Assembly (NCBI GenBank): GCA_904398655.1 | Contig: CAJFPF010000134.1 | Location: forward strand, 19,251 to 83,250 | Direction: 5' to 3' | Length of the DNA stretch: 64,000 bases | From: an uncultured Anaerotruncus sp. | GTDB taxonomy: Bacteria > Bacillota > Clostridia > Oscillospirales > Ruminococcaceae | Shown here: positions 15,208 through 23,803 of the stretch, piece by piece | How positions within the stretch are numbered: position 1 is the first letter of the stretch | How the letters are laid out: each line of letters begins with the position of its first letter | The notes under the pieces: model-generated | Seen by the model: the letters and a program-made list of their open reading frames with translations, nothing else | What the model was told of the DNA's origin: nothing | Database searches by the model: none | Program-made: the position numbers and the translations under genes

Positions 15208-17829
15208 TCAGCTTCTCCTCTTATCGGCAATTACTTTTTTAATTTGAAGCACCAAGGTGGGCAGGAAGGCCAAAACAACCACCAGGCCAATTTGGGAACC
15301 AGTGAAGGGGCTGATTTCAAACAGGCGATCCAGGCCAGGGATGAAGAGCGCGGCAGCCAGCAGAGCTACCCCAGCAAAGAATGCCCCAAGGCTGGCCGGA
15401 TTGGAGCGCAGGCCCAGATGGAAAATAGATGCCTCACCGCGGCAGTTGAAGCCGTGGAACAGACGGGCCAGCGTCAGCGTTGCAAACGCCAGCGTCATGG
15501 CCAACCCAGCGCCCCCATTGGTCAGGCCGATCCAGTAGGCGCCCATGGTGACAATCGCAATTAGAATGCCATACCCCATAATTTGGGTCATGAGCTGACG
15601 ATTGAGGATGGGCTCTTTGGGGTCACGGGGAGGCCGGTTGAGGAGATCCCCAGTGGCGGGTTCCACACCGATGGCAATGGCGGGCAGCGAGTCGGTGAGC
15701 AGGTTGATGAACAGCAGATGGACCGGCGCAAATGGTACCGGCAGTCCCAATAGAGAGGTCACCAGCACGCAGAGGATCCCTGCCATATTTCCTGAGAGCA
15801 GGAAGGTGATAGCATTTTTAATGTTGGTGTAGACACCGCGGCCATTGACCACGGCCTTCACAATGGTGGCAAAGTTGTCGTCCGAAAGGATCATGGAGGC
15901 GGCATCCTTGCTCACCTCAGTGCCGGTAATTCCCATGGCTACGCCAATATCCGCCGCTTTTAGGGCGGGGGCGTCGTTGACGCCGTCACCGGTCATGGAG
16001 ACAATCTTCCCCTTCCGTTGCCAAGCTTTGACAATGCGGATCTTATGCTCCGGGGAAACCCGAGCATAGACCGAGATATGCTCCAAACGGCGATCCAGTT
16101 CCTGGTCGTCCATCGCGTCCAGCTCCACGCCAGCCAGCGCCTCATCCCCCTCTCGGAAGATCCCGATTTGGCGGGCGATGGCCGAGGCGGTGATCTTATG
16201 GTCGCCGGTGATCATAATGGTGCGGATGCCGCCCCGGCTGGCGTCCGCCACCGCCTGGATCGCCTCCGGACGCGGAGGATCAATCATAGAAACCAGACCG
16301 ATGAAGGTAAACTCCTGTTCATCCTCCAACGTCAGCTCCCGCACCTGGTCCAATTCCCGATAGGCAAAGGCCAACACCCGTAGGCCCCGCTGGGACATCT
16401 CCAGGTTTACCTGGCTGATTTTTTGACGCTCCTCCGGAGTCATGGGTACCACTCCGTGGGAGGTGAGCAGCTGCGTGGAGCGATCCAGTAGGACATCGAT
16501 GGCGCCCTTGGTGTAGAGAGTGGGGATCCCATCCACCAGGTGCAAGGTACTCATAAGCTTCCGGTCGGAATCAAAGGCCAACTCTCCTAGGCGGGGATGC
16601 TGCGCACGGTAGGTGGTCTCATCCACCTCGAACTGATCCCCCAGCTGTACCAGAGCCACTTCGGTGGGATCTCCAATGGCGGTTTTGGTCTCTTTGTCCA
16701 CCGTGGCATCACTGGCCAAGAGAGCCGCCTTCAAAAGCATCCTCTGGGCGTCGTCCGCGATGTTCAGTTCCTTGCCATCCACCTCTTTCCCACCGGCATA
16801 AATCTGCTGGAAGGTCATCCGATTCTGGGTCAGGGTACCTGTCTTATCGGAGCAGATAATGGATACGGACCCCAGGCTCTCCACTGCTTTCAGGTCCTTC
16901 ATAATGGCGTTTTGTTGGGCCATCTTTTGGGTGCCGAGAGCCAGAACAATGGTGACAATGGAGGAGAGGGCCTCCGGAATCGCCGCCACCGCCAGGGCCA
17001 CCGCGAACATTAGGGAATCTAGAATTCCCATTTCACGATAGAGGGAGAGGCCAAACACCACAGCGCAGATCACCATAATTACCATAGCCAGCTTGCGGCT
17101 GAAATCGTCCAGGCTGACCTGCAGGGGGGTACGGCGCTGCTGGGTCTGATTCATCAGCGCAGCTACCTTCCCCAATTCAGTGGACATACCGGTGGCGGTG
17201 ACCACTGCTACCGCCCGGCCATAGGTGACCAAGGAGCCGGAGAAAACCATGTTCTTCTGATCTCCCAATGCCACCTTTTCATCCAGAATCGGCTGAGTGG
17301 TTTTCTCTACCCCCTCGCTCTCACCGGTGAGGGAGCTTTCATTGACCTTTAAAGAGTAGTTCTCCAAGATTCTACCGTCGGCGGCCACCAGATCCCCGGC
17401 CTCCAGCTCCACCAGATCCCCCGGGACCAGCTGGTTGGAGGGAATAATCTCCCGTTTCCCGTTCCGGAGCACCTTCACTGAGGGGGCGGACATGGCCTTG
17501 AGGCTCTCCAACGATTTCTCTGCCTTAAAGTGCTGCACAGTGCCAAGGATGGCATTGAGTACCAGCACCGCAAAGATGACAATGGTGCTCTCCACGTTTC
17601 CGGATGCCATGGAGATCAGGGCCGCCACAATCAGGATCACCACCAACAGGTCCTTGAACTGCTCCAGAAAGACCTGCAGCACGGTCTTGCGCTTTTGCTC
17701 CAGCAACGCATTGGGGCCATACTGTTCCAAACGTCGGCCAGCTTCCTCCTCTGTGAGGCCCTGGCGCTGGGTGGATAGTTTTTCCAGCGTTTTCTCTGGT
17801 GTCAATCGAAAAAAGTTCTGTTCCTCCAT
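15208..17829 (-). CDS. P2A-type cation ATPase, probable Mn2+/Ca2+ exporter
   Basis: 873-residue membrane pump of the Ca2+-ATPase class. Actuator loop SLTGESEGVEK (166-176), phosphorylation motif SDKTGTLTQNRMT (Asp328), and hinge MTGDGVNDAPALKAADIG. TM4 has AAIPEALSS (PEAL where SERCA has PEGL) and TM6 has INLLTDSLPAIAIG, which keeps the N, T and D of ion site II. TM5 has LLSGNMAGIL and lacks the glutamate of site I, so one ion per cycle is expected, as in PMR1/SPCA pumps that move Mn2+ as well as Ca2+. The yybP-ykoY riboswitch in its leader points to Mn2+ export. ATG 17829 has AAAGGAG upstream. Confidence 0.92.
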   Translation of the reverse strand: MEEQNFFRLTPEKTLEKLSTQRQGLTEEEAGRRLEQYGPNALLEQKRKTVLQVFLEQFKDLLVVILIVAALISMASGNVESTIVIFAVLVLNAILGTVQHFKAEKSLESLKAMSAPSVKVLRNGKREIIPSNQLVPGDLVELEAGDLVAADGRILENYSLKVNESSLTGESEGVEKTTQPILDEKVALGDQKNMVFSGSLVTYGRAVAVVTATGMSTELGKVAALMNQTQQRRTPLQVSLDDFSRKLAMVIMVICAVVFGLSLYREMGILDSLMFAVALAVAAIPEALSSIVTIVLALGTQKMAQQNAIMKDLKAVESLGSVSIICSDKTGTLTQNRMTFQQIYAGGKEVDGKELNIADDAQRMLLKAALLASDATVDKETKTAIGDPTEVALVQLGDQFEVDETTYRAQHPRLGELAFDSDRKLMSTLHLVDGIPTLYTKGAIDVLLDRSTQLLTSHGVVPMTPEERQKISQVNLEMSQRGLRVLAFAYRELDQVRELTLEDEQEFTFIGLVSMIDPPRPEAIQAVADASRGGIRTIMITGDHKITASAIARQIGIFREGDEALAGVELDAMDDQELDRRLEHISVYARVSPEHKIRIVKAWQRKGKIVSMTGDGVNDAPALKAADIGVAMGITGTEVSKDAASMILSDDNFATIVKAVVNGRGVYTNIKNAITFLLSGNMAGILCVLVTSLLGLPVPFAPVHLLFINLLTDSLPAIAIGVEPATGDLLNRPPRDPKEPILNRQLMTQIMGYGILIAIVTMGAYWIGLTNGGAGLAMTLAFATLTLARLFHGFNCRGEASIFHLGLRSNPASLGAFFAGVALLAAALFIPGLDRLFEISPFTGSQIGLVVVLAFLPTLVLQIKKVIADKRRS

Positions 17830-17884
17830 AACAATACTCCTTTTTTCCTAAGGGATCCAGCGGGGCTCTCCTTCCGCATGCAAA

Positions 17885-18035
17885 CAAAAAAGACTTTTAA
17901 GTACCTGTTTCGGTTCTCTCCAAAGCAGATACTCAAAAGTCTCGTGACCGAATCACCGGCGCCCGCCACCAAGCCGTAGAGACGGCTGGGAATGTTGACA
18001 ACGGGCCTGACGACTACTCCCTTTTGAATCCCTTG
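17885..18035 (-). ncRNA. yybP-ykoY family (Mn2+-sensing) riboswitch with transcription terminator
   Basis: Read on the minus strand, the leader has GGGAGTAG (about 18022-18015), then TTGTCAACATTCCC, a hairpin AGCCGT/ACGGCT, GGCGGGCGCCGG, and CGAGACTTTTGAG, the conserved order of the yybP-ykoY aptamer. CAAAAG (18026-18021) can pair with CTTTTG (17939-17934) to close stem P1. The same 3' strand, AGACTTTTGAGTA, can instead pair with TACTTAAAAGTCT near 17890-17902, which is followed by a T-run: a terminator. The two folds exclude each other, so metal binding should turn transcription of the ATPase on. Confidence 0.88.
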
Positions 18036-18048
18036 TTCAATTGCAGTT

Positions 18049-18077
18049 ATTATAGCATAGATTTTTCTTGAGTGCAA
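18049..18077 (-). promoter_or_regulatory. Promoter of the riboswitch-ATPase transcript
   Basis: Minus-strand TTGCAC (18072-18077) and TATAAT (18049-18054), spacing 17 bp, placed just before the aptamer. Confidence 0.75.
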
Positions 18078-18133
18078 GGTGATTTTCCGAGAAAAATGGT
18101 CCCTCTGACCTGAAATATGGTATTTGAAGCTAT

Positions 18134-19174
18134 TTATAGGATGGTTCCTCCACCTAGCACCTGATTTTCTTGATAAAACACCGCCGCCTGCCCAGCCGTA
18201 ATCGCCCGTTGAGGCTCTTGAAAGATCACCTCTGCTCTCCCTTCGGGCAGTGGAAAAATGGTGGCACTGGCGGGGCGATGGGCATAACGGATCTTCACCT
18301 GGGCCTTAAACGGCTCTGTTGGCATCTCTCCAGAGATCATCCGCAAATCCCCCACTTGCATATGGTCAGAAAAAACCGCGTCCTCCTCCCCTAGGACCAC
18401 TCGATTTTCCACTGGGTCCAGATGGCTCACAAATAAACGTCGGCCTGCAGAAATCCCCAGACCCCGGCGCTGCCCGACTGTATAGTGCCAATACCCTTGA
18501 TGCCTTCCCAGGATGTGACCCTCCTGATCTACAAATACCCCCTCTTGAGGTTCAACCCCTCTGTAGCGCGTCAAAAAGTTGGCGTAGTTTCCATCTGGGA
18601 CAAAGCAGATATCTTGGCTATCCCCTTTGTCGTGGACAGGTAAGCCCGCCTGACGAGCCAGCTCCCGCACCTCCGGCTTGCTCAACCGATCCAGTGGCAG
18701 CTCCAACGCGCCCAACTGTCCCTGGCTTAAATGATAGAGGACATAGGACTGATCCTTTTGGGTTTGGGCGCTCTTCCAAAGCTGCCAACTGCTCCCGTCA
18801 GGCTCCTGTCGAATCTGGGCATAATGCCCCGTAGCAATTCTTTGGTATCCCATCCGATGGGCATCCTCTAAAAATGCCCCAAACTTGACCGCCCGGTTGC
18901 AGGCGATACAGGGATTGGGAGTCCTGCCCGCCAGATACTCCTGAACGAACAGATCCATTACCTTCTGCGCAAACTGCTTCCGATAATCCAACAAGTAGTG
19001 CGGAATCCCCAAACAACGGCAAACCGCAGCCGCGTCCGAAACATTCTTCGCGTCAGCCTCCGCGAACAGCTGGAAGGTAGCCCCTGCCACTTCAAAGCCC
19101 TGTCTCTGTAACAGCAGAGCCGCCACGGAACTGTCCACACCGCCACTCATGGCCACCAAAATGCGTCCCTTCAT
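18134..19174 (-). CDS. mnmA: tRNA-specific 2-thiouridylase
   Basis: 346 residues. It adds sulfur to the 2-position of wobble uridine (U34) in tRNA Lys, Glu and Gln, using ATP and a persulfide donor. The PP-loop ATP site is MSGGVDSSVAALLL at the N-terminus. The catalytic cysteines are in NPCIACNRAVKFG and GDSQDICFVPDG, and ATGHYAQI is also typical. ATG 19174 gives the family N-terminus MKGRILVAMSGG and has GGGAGG upstream. It follows the zinc-ribbon gene by about 55 bp. Confidence 0.94.
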   Translation of the reverse strand: MKGRILVAMSGGVDSSVAALLLQRQGFEVAGATFQLFAEADAKNVSDAAAVCRCLGIPHYLLDYRKQFAQKVMDLFVQEYLAGRTPNPCIACNRAVKFGAFLEDAHRMGYQRIATGHYAQIRQEPDGSSWQLWKSAQTQKDQSYVLYHLSQGQLGALELPLDRLSKPEVRELARQAGLPVHDKGDSQDICFVPDGNYANFLTRYRGVEPQEGVFVDQEGHILGRHQGYWHYTVGQRRGLGISAGRRLFVSHLDPVENRVVLGEEDAVFSDHMQVGDLRMISGEMPTEPFKAQVKIRYAHRPASATIFPLPEGRAEVIFQEPQRAITAGQAAVFYQENQVLGGGTIL

Positions 19175-19229
19175 ATTCCCCAATCCTCCCACAAATCGGC
19201 TGTGCATTTCCCCCTCATTTTTTGGCTAT

Positions 19230-19763
19230 TTACCACCACAGCCGCACAAATAATGCGGAAAGATCTGAAGGACGAAACTCTATGTTGCCAAATGCCAACC
19301 AATAACAGAACGTAGCAATGCCCACCCCCAGGGCAATCGACAAAAGGGCCACAAAAAACTTTCTTCCCCGTCCCACTTTTGTTGGCGCCAAAGGAAGGTT
19401 CTTAGGACCCGCTTCACTGGCCTCTTCCGGCATATTTTCGGGTTCCAGGTCAGGTAGCTCTTCCGGTCGAAATACATAATAGGGCAATTCTCCGTCGGAT
19501 TCTTGCCGTTCCTGATCCCGTTGCCTCGAGGAGGCATTCCATTTTTTCTGGTCCGCAAAATTTTGAAAAATTTCAACTTCACTTTGTGGTTCCCGCGTAT
19601 GGAATGTGTAATAGTCCGACGGATTCGGTTCCCCTTCATCCATTACAGGAGGAGGCGTCAACCCCTCATAGTGATCCTGGAAATCACTTACCGTCCGCTC
19701 CCCGCAATAGGGGCAGAATTTGAAGTCGCTCTTGATTGGCTTCTGGCAATGTTTACAAACCAT
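19230..19763 (-). CDS. Zinc-ribbon protein with one C-terminal membrane segment
   Basis: 177 residues. The N-terminus is a zinc ribbon with two CxxC pairs (MVCKHCQKPIKSDFKFCPYCGE). The middle (about 30-120) is acidic, rich in E, P and D and likely disordered. A single membrane helix (FFVALLSIALGVGIATFCYW) lies near residues 136-157, with a short tail after it. It is probably a small anchored protein with the zinc ribbon in the cytosol. I recognise no specific function. It is upstream of mnmA on the same strand. Confidence 0.72.
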   Translation of the reverse strand: MVCKHCQKPIKSDFKFCPYCGERTVSDFQDHYEGLTPPPVMDEGEPNPSDYYTFHTREPQSEVEIFQNFADQKKWNASSRQRDQERQESDGELPYYVFRPEELPDLEPENMPEEASEAGPKNLPLAPTKVGRGRKFFVALLSIALGVGIATFCYWLAFGNIEFRPSDLSALFVRLWW

Positions 19764-20090
19764 TTTTTTACCCCTAACTGTTTATCTCTCCGTAAGTTTG
19801 AATTGCTTCGTAATAGCAATGAGGCGTCTCCGAGACGCTTGTAACGACTGCCACAGAACCTGGAAGCCGCCAGTTAGGCAAGGAGTCTCATTTTTGTTTT
19901 TCTCCAAACTGCAGGACAGATTACAAGGAATCCAAAAATTTTTAGAGAAGATTGCGTCTATAATAAAGGACATCCCCCTTCTGGTCAACCTTTGTCGATA
20001 CGGGTCAAATGTGGTCACAATTGGAGCAAACTGTCGAAAAAAGTTTTATCCTTAAAATTACCAATCCAGCAACGGAAGGGGGGATTCCAT
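19764..20090. other. Intergenic region between divergent genes, with Spo0A-box-like sites
   Basis: No gene. TGTCGAA at 20032-20038 matches the Spo0A box consensus (TGNCGAA), and TGTCGAT at 19994-20000 is one mismatch away. A small hairpin GCGTCT-CCG-AGACGC lies near 19829-19843. Promoters for both flanking genes must lie here, but no clear -35/-10 pair was picked out. Confidence 0.45.
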
Positions 20091-20432
20091 ATGAAAGAGG
20101 TCAAGCAAATTGTTAGCGAACTCAGCGGCAGGCGAAACAAAGAGTGCTACTATATCCTCTGCTGCGCTGTAGAAGTGGCGCGGAAATACCAGCCGGAAGA
20201 ACCCAAAATGAAGGTAATCTGGGCCCAAGTGAAAGAACAAACTGGAAAGCGTCAGGAAAAAACGGTCTCTAAAGCGCTTTCTAGAGCGGTGGATGACATC
20301 TGGGAACACGGCGACCGTCAAAAACTCCAAGAGATCTATGGGCATCCAATCCCAGAGAGACCCACCCCAAAAGAGATGGTCTACCGGCTGGCGGAGTATG
20401 TCTGGAAGACATTCTCCCTTCCCAATGACTGA
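20091..20432 (+). CDS. Free-standing Spo0A C-terminal (DNA-binding) domain protein
   Basis: 113 residues, about the size of the Spo0A effector domain alone, with no receiver domain. The layout fits Spo0A_C: a helix YYILCCAVEVARKYQP, then TGKRQEKTVSKALSRAVDDIW in the place of the Spo0A recognition helix region (SRVERAIRHAIEVAW), then a C-terminal block IYGHPIPERPTPKEMVYRLAEY like [24 protein letters not shown] in order. It should bind DNA; whether it activates or competes with Spo0A is unknown. ATG 20091 has GAAGGGGGG upstream, and a Spo0A-box-like TGTCGAA lies about 55 bp upstream. Confidence 0.78.
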   Translation: MKEVKQIVSELSGRRNKECYYILCCAVEVARKYQPEEPKMKVIWAQVKEQTGKRQEKTVSKALSRAVDDIWEHGDRQKLQEIYGHPIPERPTPKEMVYRLAEYVWKTFSLPND

Positions 20433-20439
20433 CCAAGAA

Positions 20440-20468
20440 CAGAACCCCGGCGAACAGCCGGGGTTCTG
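20440..20468. terminator. Terminator between the Spo0A_C-like gene and hpf
   Basis: A 12-bp stem CAGAACCCCGGC with a 5-nt loop, followed by GTTTTT on the plus strand. It lies between convergent genes and may serve both. Confidence 0.82.
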
Positions 20469-20479
20469 CTGTTTTTCCT

Positions 20480-21016
20480 TCATCCAACCGTCGGTTCCAG
20501 AACGCCATAGGTGCCATTGTGGCGTTTATAGACCACATTGGTCTCGTTGGACTCCGCGTTGAGGAATACAAAGAACTCATGCCCCACCAGATTCATCTGG
20601 AGGATTGCCTCTTCCACACTCATCGGGCGCAGGGCAAACCGTTTGACACGTTCCACATGATAGGTCCCCTCAGGACTTTCATTTTCCTCCCCAGCCTCCA
20701 AGTATTGGGGATCAAAAGCATTCTCCCGCAGGCGCTTGCCCAAACGGTCTTTGTTCTTTACAATCTGGCGGAAGAGGGAGTCCACCACCGCTTCCAGGGA
20801 ATCAAATCGGTCGGAAGTCGTCTTTTCCGCCCGATAGAACATCCCCCGTGCCTGGATGGTCACCTCCACCGTCTCCCGGTCCCCCTCGTTGGTCACGGTG
20901 ACGATTGCATTGGCGTTTTCGTCAAAGAACCGATCCAACTTTGCCAATTTTTTTTCGATTCTTTCCCGGAAAGAATCCCGGACAGAGGTCTTGCGCGCGG
21001 TAATGGTGATGTTCAT
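20480..21016 (-). CDS. hpf: Ribosome hibernation promoting factor, long form
   Basis: 178 residues. The N-terminal HPF/YfiA domain (MNITITARKTSVRDSFRERI, LAKLDRFF, about 1-100) binds the 30S decoding region. The C-terminal domain (about 120-178: KRFALRPMSVEEAILQMNLVGHEFFVFLNAE) is the dimerising module that lets long HPF pair ribosomes into 100S particles. It acts in stationary phase and stress. It has its own sigma-A promoter at 21092-21120. Confidence 0.93.
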   Translation of the reverse strand: MNITITARKTSVRDSFRERIEKKLAKLDRFFDENANAIVTVTNEGDRETVEVTIQARGMFYRAEKTTSDRFDSLEAVVDSLFRQIVKNKDRLGKRLRENAFDPQYLEAGEENESPEGTYHVERVKRFALRPMSVEEAILQMNLVGHEFFVFLNAESNETNVVYKRHNGTYGVLEPTVG

Positions 21017-21091
21017 ACATTCAACCCCTTTGCTTTCTATATAAAATGGACAGGGTCCATTTTTGACAAATTATCCAGATTCTTCCTTTCT

Positions 21092-21120
21092 ATTATAACC
21101 GATATTCACTGATCTTACAA
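21092..21120 (-). promoter_or_regulatory. Probable promoter of hpf
   Basis: Minus-strand TTGTAA (21115-21120) and TATAAT (21092-21097), 17 bp apart, about 75 bp before hpf. Confidence 0.65.
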
Positions 21121-21170
21121 TAGGTCTGTCCATTTTTCTCGGATCTTTTCAAAATCGCGGGGCTTCCCTG

Positions 21171-22328
21171 TCACACCACACGTTGACCAGAGATAATGAC
21201 CACTTGGGGAGGCTCCCTCGTCTCCATGGGTTCCTGGCGAAAGAGCAGCAGGTCTGCATCCTTTCCCGGCTCCAAAGAGCCGACCCGATCCTGAATTCCG
21301 CAGATGCGGGCGGGCTCGATTGTGATCGCTCGGAGGGCGGCCTTCTGGTCCAGCCCCCCCTGAACCGCCATCTGAGCACTGAGCAGTAGATAATTTTCCG
21401 GAACCTCCGGGTGATCGGTACAGATAGCGATGGGGACTCCCGCCCGGTTCAGGATACCGGCGGCTCGAATGTCGGACTGTGCCAATTCCGGTTTCGTCCG
21501 TGCCCCCATCAACGGCCCAACTACCACCGGAACTCCCTCCTTTGCCAGCAAATCCGCTACCAGATATCCCTCTGTTCCATGGATCAGTACGGGGGCAAAT
21601 CCAAATTCCCGGGCGATACGCAGCCCTGTAAACATGTCATCTGCCCGGTGGGCATGGATATGGGCCTGGATCTGCCCTTTTAACAAGGGGAGCAACGCCT
21701 CACATTTCGCGTCATATTCCGGCTCCTCCAGATCCTCATCCTCCAACGCGCGCTCGAGCTGTTCCTGATATTTCTGAGCTTTCGCCAGATGCTCCCGCAA
21801 CACCGCGGCGATGGCCATGCGGGTGGCAGGCCCTTGCTGCTTTTCATGGTAGCTGGATTTGGGGTTCTCCCCCATGGCCATTTTCATTGCCAATGGCTCC
21901 CGAACCACCATATCATCCACCCGGCGCCCCAAAGTCTTTAAGGCGCACATCTGTCCTGCAATGGGATTCGCGCTGCCCGGCCCAGTGACCACTGTACAGA
22001 CACCGGACGCCCGGGCTTCGGCAAACGCTCGATCCATCGGGTTGACCCCATCCAAACCCCGCAGATGGGGGGTGGCGGGGTCGGTATCCTCGTTGCCATC
22101 ATCCCCCTCGAACCCCAGGCCGTCCTCCCACATTCCGATATGCGAATGGGCATCTACGAAGCCTGGGACTGCAATCCAGCCTCGGGCGTCCAATACCTCC
22201 TGCCCGTCCAGAGGAGGGCAATCCTCCATGGGGCCTACTGTCATGATTTTTTCCCCGCGCACCTCCACAAAGCCATGGGGATAATCCCGTTGGGCCATGG
22301 TGCGTATATCCGCATTGACGATCAGCAT
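21171..22328 (-). CDS. Amidohydrolase-superfamily metal-dependent hydrolase
   Basis: 385 residues. The metal-binding HxH is in PGFVDAHSHIGMWEDGLGFE (near residues 60-62), with later ligands in QAHIHAHRADD, LIHGTEGY and CTDHPEVP, the order seen in imidazolonepropionase/dihydroorotase-like amidohydrolases. The C-terminal LEPGKDADLLLF is typical of the small beta domain. The substrate is unknown; the family cleaves cyclic amides and similar C-N bonds. It follows the S1 protein gene after a terminator, so it probably has its own or read-through expression. Confidence 0.85.
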   Translation of the reverse strand: MLIVNADIRTMAQRDYPHGFVEVRGEKIMTVGPMEDCPPLDGQEVLDARGWIAVPGFVDAHSHIGMWEDGLGFEGDDGNEDTDPATPHLRGLDGVNPMDRAFAEARASGVCTVVTGPGSANPIAGQMCALKTLGRRVDDMVVREPLAMKMAMGENPKSSYHEKQQGPATRMAIAAVLREHLAKAQKYQEQLERALEDEDLEEPEYDAKCEALLPLLKGQIQAHIHAHRADDMFTGLRIAREFGFAPVLIHGTEGYLVADLLAKEGVPVVVGPLMGARTKPELAQSDIRAAGILNRAGVPIAICTDHPEVPENYLLLSAQMAVQGGLDQKAALRAITIEPARICGIQDRVGSLEPGKDADLLLFRQEPMETREPPQVVIISGQRVV

Positions 22329-22360
22329 TCCTCTGCCTCCAAATCAACTTTTATGCAAAA

Positions 22361-22382
22361 ACAGGGCGCCGAAGCGCCCTGT
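22361..22382 (-). terminator. Terminator after the S1 protein gene
   Basis: A 9-bp stem ACAGGGCGC around a 4-nt loop, followed on the minus strand by TTTTGC. It sits between the S1 gene and the amidohydrolase gene. Confidence 0.72.
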
Positions 22383-22392
22383 CCAAATGGCT

Positions 22393-22884
22393 TCATCTCT
22401 GGCCCCGGTTCCTGGCGGTTCCGCGTTTCACATCTGTATACCGCTTCAAATCGGAGATCCTATCTTCGCTGGTCTGCTTAAACTTGCTCATCATGTCCTC
22501 AAAGGACATATTCTCATTGGTGATGGGCTGGCGGCGGTCAAAACCATAGGAAACCTCCCGTGGCGGGCGGCGTTGAATCGGCCGCTGGCCCCGCTCCCCC
22601 TGCTGAGATCCGCGGAAGGGACGCTGGGAGGCATGCCCCTGGGCAGGCTCTGGAGAAACCTGCTTAATGGACAGGCTCACTTTTCCCTCTGGCGTGATTC
22701 CGATGATCTTTACTTTCACCATCTGGTTCAAGGAAAGATAGTCGGAAATCTCCTTTACATAGGAGGCCGCCACCTCGGAAATGTGCACCATTCCCGTCTT
22801 ACCCCCTGGTAACTCAATGAATGCGCCGAACTTTGTGATGCCGGTGACTTTGCCCTCCACAATGTTCCCTACCTCAAGCTGCAT
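22393..22884 (-). CDS. S1-domain RNA-binding protein (YabR-like)
   Basis: 163 residues. One S1 OB-fold domain at residues 1-75 (EVGNIVEGKVTGITKFGAFIEL, GMVHISEVA, VKVKIIGI, GKVSLSIKQV) and then a basic, Arg/Gln/Gly-rich tail that probably adds non-specific RNA binding. YabR-type proteins associate with ribosomes or RNA; the exact role is unsettled. It is the last gene of the sporulation/division block, downstream of divIC as in other Clostridia and Bacilli. Confidence 0.88.
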   Translation of the reverse strand: MQLEVGNIVEGKVTGITKFGAFIELPGGKTGMVHISEVAASYVKEISDYLSLNQMVKVKIIGITPEGKVSLSIKQVSPEPAQGHASQRPFRGSQQGERGQRPIQRRPPREVSYGFDRRQPITNENMSFEDMMSKFKQTSEDRISDLKRYTDVKRGTARNRGQR

Positions 22885-22954
22885 AGATGTCGCGTTTCCT
22901 CCTTAACCTCTCTTGTTTTATACATATGCCGGTTTCCCGGCCACACCGAACCTA

Positions 22955-23245
22955 TTACGACCCGGATGCATCCCGGAACACATGCTCATCCGAATAGCCC
23001 ATATCCAACTGATCGCGGGCAATCCGCGCTAAATGGTCCGGGTCCTCCAGCAAAGCGATCTGGCGCTCCAGCTCCTCCACTTCCAGGCTTTCCTGTTCCA
23101 ACTGCTGCTGGTAGGTGGCAAGCTCGCCGCGTTTTGCGGAAATCTCCATCTGCAGCGAAATCAGAGATACAATGACATAGGCGGCAAACGCAAAAACTCC
23201 CAGTTTAACCACAAGGTTCATCTTTCTGTTTCCAGCGCTTTTCAT
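22955..23245 (-). CDS. divIC: Septum formation initiator family protein (DivIC/FtsB-like)
   Basis: 96 residues with one membrane helix (VVKLGVFAFAAYVIVSLISL, about 11-30) and then a coiled coil (KRGELATYQQQLEQESLEVEELERQI). The end PDHLARIARDQLDMGY is the DivIC/FtsB signature. It acts in the divisome, partnering FtsL. Its start lies 41 bp inside the yabQ frame, so the two are translationally linked. ATG 23221 is a possible shorter start. The gene order yabP-yabQ-divIC-S1 is diagnostic. Confidence 0.88.
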   Translation of the reverse strand: MKSAGNRKMNLVVKLGVFAFAAYVIVSLISLQMEISAKRGELATYQQQLEQESLEVEELERQIALLEDPDHLARIARDQLDMGYSDEHVFRDASGS

Positions 23246-23792
23246 CCTTCAAGCCGCTCCTGCATTCCTCATTTTTCTTCTGTCTTTTTCTCCAAAGTTG
23301 TTCTTTTAGATTATACAATAAATTGTAGCGCCTTTGCAAGGGGAATCGGGAATTTTTCCCGTGAGATTTTGCATAATTTGCCAGGTTTTTCACCACTTTT
23401 GACACCGGTCGGATGATCCAACCGGCAAGGCGCAGCACAGGCGCCAAAAGCAGGCGCCACAGAAGGGAAAAAATCCTCCTCAGGATATTTAATATTGCCT
23501 GGACCAGCCGAACGGCGAGAGCACCCAAAGTACAATGGTAGAGAGAAAAACCAACCAGTTCTCCCACCAAAACAAACAGCCGGATCTCTCCGTAGCCCGC
23601 TCCTAACAGATACAGAAACGTCCCCACGGTACAAATTCCAAAAAATAGAATATCCTCCACCGCCACCAGCGCCGGAGGGTGGGAAATGATGATCCGGGCC
23701 ACTCGGAACAGGTCGTAACAGATCCCCAGAACCGCTCCCAACAGGATCCCGCCTAAAAAGGTCCAAGTCTGCCCTGCAATGGTGATCTCCAT
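23205..23792 (-). CDS. yabQ: Spore cortex biosynthesis protein YabQ
   Basis: 195 residues with four or more membrane helices in the first 130 residues (WTFLGGILLGAVLGICYDLFR, LFFGICTVGTFLYLLGAGYG, LFVLVGELVGFSLYH) and a basic cytosolic tail. YabQ is a sporulation membrane protein needed for spore cortex formation. Identification rests on the N-terminal pattern (G..LG...G...D..R) and on its place between yabP and divIC. The C-terminus overlaps divIC. Confidence 0.87.
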   Translation of the reverse strand: MEITIAGQTWTFLGGILLGAVLGICYDLFRVARIIISHPPALVAVEDILFFGICTVGTFLYLLGAGYGEIRLFVLVGELVGFSLYHCTLGALAVRLVQAILNILRRIFSLLWRLLLAPVLRLAGWIIRPVSKVVKNLANYAKSHGKNSRFPLQRRYNLLYNLKEQLWRKRQKKNEECRSGLKDEKRWKQKDEPCG

Positions 23793-23803
23793 TTTACGGC
23801 CCC

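Noticed and set aside
20058..20483. Minus-strand frame opposite the Spo0A_C-like gene
   Set aside because: It is the complement of a gene with a good start, ribosome site and domain match, and reads through the terminator.
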